Positions 61,363 through 64,000 of a stretch of DNA of 64,000 nt are shown piece by piece (positions within the stretch are counted from its first letter, which is position 1; each line of letters begins with the position of its first letter). The notes beneath the pieces were generated by a model. The model had not been told where the DNA came from. It ran no database searches and saw nothing but the letters and a program-made list of their open reading frames with translations. Origin of the DNA: G965230065 sp965230065. Lineage in GTDB: Bacteria; Bacteroidota; Bacteroidia; Cytophagales; Cyclobacteriaceae. The stretch spans positions 4,402,001 through 4,466,000 of the forward strand of contig OZ245942.1 in NCBI GenBank assembly GCA_965230065.1, written 5' to 3'. The position numbers were made by a program, and so were the translations under genes.

Positions 61363-64000
61363 TCAATTAATAATTACCAGTTTTCTGTATTTTTCGTTTT
61401 TTGCGCCATCCTGTAAGGATTTCACCAAAACTTTTGCCAGATAAATTCCCGGAAGCAATCTGGCACCAGATGTATTGGTGCCATACCAAACCAGGTCATC
61501 AATCCGGGCATTACTATTTGTGAATTCAGCAGTGAGCAACTGTACCAATTGGCCTTGTAAGCTAAAAATACTGATATCAACCGTTAAATCGTCACCGGCC
61601 CGGTTATGAGCCACACTGAACGTAGTCTGGTCTTCTACAGGGTTGGGATAATTGATGAACTCAGAAATTTGAAGGGAAGCCTCCGAAACCACTGTAAATT
61701 CAATATCACTTTTACCTACGTTGTTGTGGGTGTCCCATGCCTTTACTTCCAATCTATAATTTCCTTCAGCTAAATTCAATAATGGGTACATTACTTTTCC
61801 TGATTTGTAGGTATCAATGTCGGTAGTGTAAAAGTCATTCAAGCTGAATTCCTGTATTTCTTCTGTATCTTTTATCAATGTAGCCACAATATTTTGTCCC
61901 AACCCATTTTGTGAAATACTGATGCCACTTTCATCGCTTAATTTGGCCAGTAACCGGGTATCAGTTCCGGTAATACCTCCATTGGCAAACGACTCATCAT
62001 CCATAAATAACTCTATATTAGGAGGGATATTATCTGGCATTACATTTTTATTACTGCCTCCAATAACAAGTGTACTCAGGGCACCTCCGGCATCCGGGGA
62101 TTGATCGGGCTTTTCGCTTTGCCAGGCATACAGGCTTATTTTACCAAAATCTTTCTGATAGGCGATATTTTTGGGTACTACAAATGTCATTGTAAATTGT
62201 CCTGCTTGCACTGTGGCCTGCCCTCTGTGGATAACGCTGTTTCGCTGGGCGAATTGCATGGTTGTGCCTTCATTACCCAATGTTTTTGTTTGTACAGGTT
62301 TATCGTAAACCGTCACTTCCACGATGCCGTCAAAGTTTGGCGATACAGTTTGACTTTGTTCGTCAATAATATTGCCATAAAGTTTGATTTTGCTGAGGGC
62401 TTTGAGAGTATCTGAAAAAGCACCTGATGAAATGTCTTCTATGGAATCAATAACGATTTTTTTCTCAGGATAAGCGAGTTGCATGGAAGGGTCGCCAAGC
62501 AAAGAGAAATTACGGTTGACCCGGTCGGCCTTGCTGTTATTTTTGGTAAACCGAAAAATTTCACCCAGGGTAGGGTATTTCCCTGATGATTTATCAAATA
62601 CTTTTTGGTAAAAGGCTTTGTTGAGCGAAAAATTAGTACTGGAAAATACAGGGCGGGTGGTTGTTACCAACCCAATGGCTCCTCCGTTTTCATTCAGTAT
62701 CAACTGTTCAGCTCCGGAAACCCGTCGGGGGTCATCGTGTCTTCCGAATTCACAGGTAGCCGTTACAAAGAATGGAAGTTTATGCTTATTTTCCCAACTG
62801 TTTATCATTTCCAGATCGAGGATTCTTTCTTCTGCCCACCCCAATTCTCCGCCATGCCCGGTGTAATTGATAAGCAAAGTCCCTTTTTCAATGGCCTCTT
62901 CAATACTTTTGTTGACGTCCGGTGCTATTTCCCCGCTGGCTTGTGATTGTTGAGGAAAGGCATCCATGTATATTTTATTTACATTAACTGCTGTGTGGGC
63001 CGTATCTACAAACCGGGCCAGAAAGTCGGCATCCTTTTGGTGCCGGTCGCCATCACCGTCATCAGCCACAAAATATACGTTATTTCTCCATTTTCCCAGG
63101 CTTTCAGGAGCAGTAGCATAAAGTATGAGTTTGTCAACAATAGTTTCTGCTTCCTGTAAGTTTTTCACAGGCAGGCGGCCAACGCCAATTTCCAGTGTGC
63201 TTTCCCCTTCCAGGTTTTCAGCCCATTCGCCTTCCTCTGCTTCCAGTAAGCCGTAATAATCGTCAGACGAAAAGCTAAAAATAGGGTCTAAAGAATTACG
63301 TGACTCGTAGATGGGCACCAGGTTAGGGTTGTTCTCTACATTGTTTTTGTAGTCGTAAGTGCCTTTGCCAAAAAGGAGCAAATATTTAAGTTTTTCTGGG
63401 TTTTGGTCATAAAGGTATTTCACAAAATCACGAATAGCGGTAACATCCTGAGCGCCGGAAGAAAACTCGTTAAAAACCTGTGAAGTTGTGGTGACCAATA
63501 CATCCATCCCATTATTTTGCTGCCTGAAAGCAGCCAGCCGTTCAGCTTGTGATAGCAAAGATGGAGCTGTAACAATGAGCATTTCCGGAACAGCAGCAGC
63601 ATGCAGGTTTTGGTTTGGCACCTGGGTTACCACAATGGGTTGCAAAAACTCAGTGTTCCGAAAAGCAATGTATTCATGCAGTTGGTCAGAAGAAGCACTG
63701 AAGGTTGCTGTACCATCGGCCAGGGTAAAAGTTTGCTTTTTTGCCTGCAAAGGATCGGTAATATCCCAGATTGCAATGCCCTCTGAAGCATTGGCTAGTG
63801 AGAAGGTAGAAACGGGATTATTCAGGCTTGAGAGGGAACGAAAAATTGTTTGAGGCCCCGTCATTGCCAGCTTTCTCTGGCATTTAATAAGCAACCAGTT
63901 TAAATGGCCGATGCTACTGCCATTAAATTGTAAATTGACAACGATTTCCTGACTACCGCCCAATGTGTTGCTGTTTGCCGTAAATTGTTTTTGTGCTTCT
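61363..64000 (-). CDS. porU: Type IX secretion sortase PorU, C25 peptidase (5' end outside the window)
   Basis: The frame is open to the right edge, so the N-terminus is missing; at least ~878 residues are present. The gingipain-like C25 core shows NYTGHGGELGWAEERI with the catalytic His and TATCEFGRHDD with the catalytic Cys. A type A T9SS sorting domain ends the protein (FINYPNPVEDQTTFSV, then SGARLLPGIYLAKVLV). PorU cleaves the sorting domain of T9SS cargo and helps attach it to lipopolysaccharide. It is co-directional with porV. Confidence 0.92.
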   Translation of the reverse strand, partial: EAQKQFTANSNTLGGSQEIVVNLQFNGSSIGHLNWLLIKCQRKLAMTGPQTIFRSLSSLNNPVSTFSLANASEGIAIWDITDPLQAKKQTFTLADGTATFSASSDQLHEYIAFRNTEFLQPIVVTQVPNQNLHAAAVPEMLIVTAPSLLSQAERLAAFRQQNNGMDVLVTTTSQVFNEFSSGAQDVTAIRDFVKYLYDQNPEKLKYLLLFGKGTYDYKNNVENNPNLVPIYESRNSLDPIFSFSSDDYYGLLEAEEGEWAENLEGESTLEIGVGRLPVKNLQEAETIVDKLILYATAPESLGKWRNNVYFVADDGDGDRHQKDADFLARFVDTAHTAVNVNKIYMDAFPQQSQASGEIAPDVNKSIEEAIEKGTLLINYTGHGGELGWAEERILDLEMINSWENKHKLPFFVTATCEFGRHDDPRRVSGAEQLILNENGGAIGLVTTTRPVFSSTNFSLNKAFYQKVFDKSSGKYPTLGEIFRFTKNNSKADRVNRNFSLLGDPSMQLAYPEKKIVIDSIEDISSGAFSDTLKALSKIKLYGNIIDEQSQTVSPNFDGIVEVTVYDKPVQTKTLGNEGTTMQFAQRNSVIHRGQATVQAGQFTMTFVVPKNIAYQKDFGKISLYAWQSEKPDQSPDAGGALSTLVIGGSNKNVMPDNIPPNIELFMDDESFANGGITGTDTRLLAKLSDESGISISQNGLGQNIVATLIKDTEEIQEFSLNDFYTTDIDTYKSGKVMYPLLNLAEGNYRLEVKAWDTHNNVGKSDIEFTVVSEASLQISEFINYPNPVEDQTTFSVAHNRAGDDLTVDISIFSLQGQLVQLLTAEFTNSNARIDDLVWYGTNTSGARLLPGIYLAKVLVKSLQDGAKNEKYRKLVIIN

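Overview
The window is a piece of a Bacteroidota chromosome, most likely a marine or plant-polymer-degrading member of the Cytophagales. The supporting evidence is two SusC/SusD outer-membrane pairs with FecR-type anti-sigma factors, several lipoprotein sulfatases, the type IX secretion genes porU and porV, and near-absence of Shine-Dalgarno sequences. No rRNA, tRNA, CRISPR array or prophage was recognised.

Layout. 0-5.8 kb: the end of a FecR anti-sigma gene, then SusC/SusD pair 1. 5.8-7.8 kb: a membrane-anchored SGNH/TPR protein. 8.0-9.1 kb: IS982-family element, copy 1. 9.1-23.7 kb: a sulfated-glycan utilisation locus (ECF sigma, FecR, SusC/SusD pair 2, two sulfatases, an esterase-like hydrolase, a BNR beta-propeller protein), with a trypsin-like protease gene placed between the two sulfatases. 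23.7-34.6 kb: a long co-directional operon with a ribose-type ABC importer, two paralogous lipoprotein substrate-binding proteins, an AnmK-like kinase, a Gfo/Idh/MocA dehydrogenase, a RuBisCO-like protein, a DUF1537 kinase and a D-apionate oxidoisomerase. 34.6-44.1 kb: a mosaic stretch with a broken DUF1801 gene, a decayed anmK fragment, a P-loop kinase/phosphotransferase pair, an orphan antitoxin-like peptide, a frameshifted AAA-DUF4435 gene that resembles a fused PARIS defence protein, and a PPTase / P450 / fatty acyl-AMP ligase-ACP / acyltransferase lipid cluster. 44.1-47.5 kb: a GH140 apiosidase and a D-apionate lactonase. 47.7-49.9 kb: katG. 50.0-51.1 kb: IS982 copy 2. 51.1-64 kb, all on the minus strand: three exported TIM-barrel sugar isomerase-like proteins, a PhoD-like phosphatase, a small lipoprotein, a third sulfatase, then porV and porU.

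How it works together. The main reading is an apiose-scavenging system. GH140 releases D-apiose from plant or seagrass pectin (RG-II or apiogalacturonan). The ABC importer brings it in. Dehydrogenase, lactonase (ApnL), oxidoisomerase (ApnO), kinase (OiaK) and a RuBisCO-like protein (OiaX or OiaT type) would then degrade it along the oxidative D-apiose route. These assignments rest on protein families and co-location, not on any experiment here. The two parts of the route are separated by the mosaic 34.6-44.1 kb segment.

The intergenic spaces carry at least six different palindromic repeat families. One lies in frame inside the signal-peptide region of the second substrate-binding protein, and another is flanked by a 28-bp direct repeat. 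The window also holds two clear decayed or frameshifted loci.
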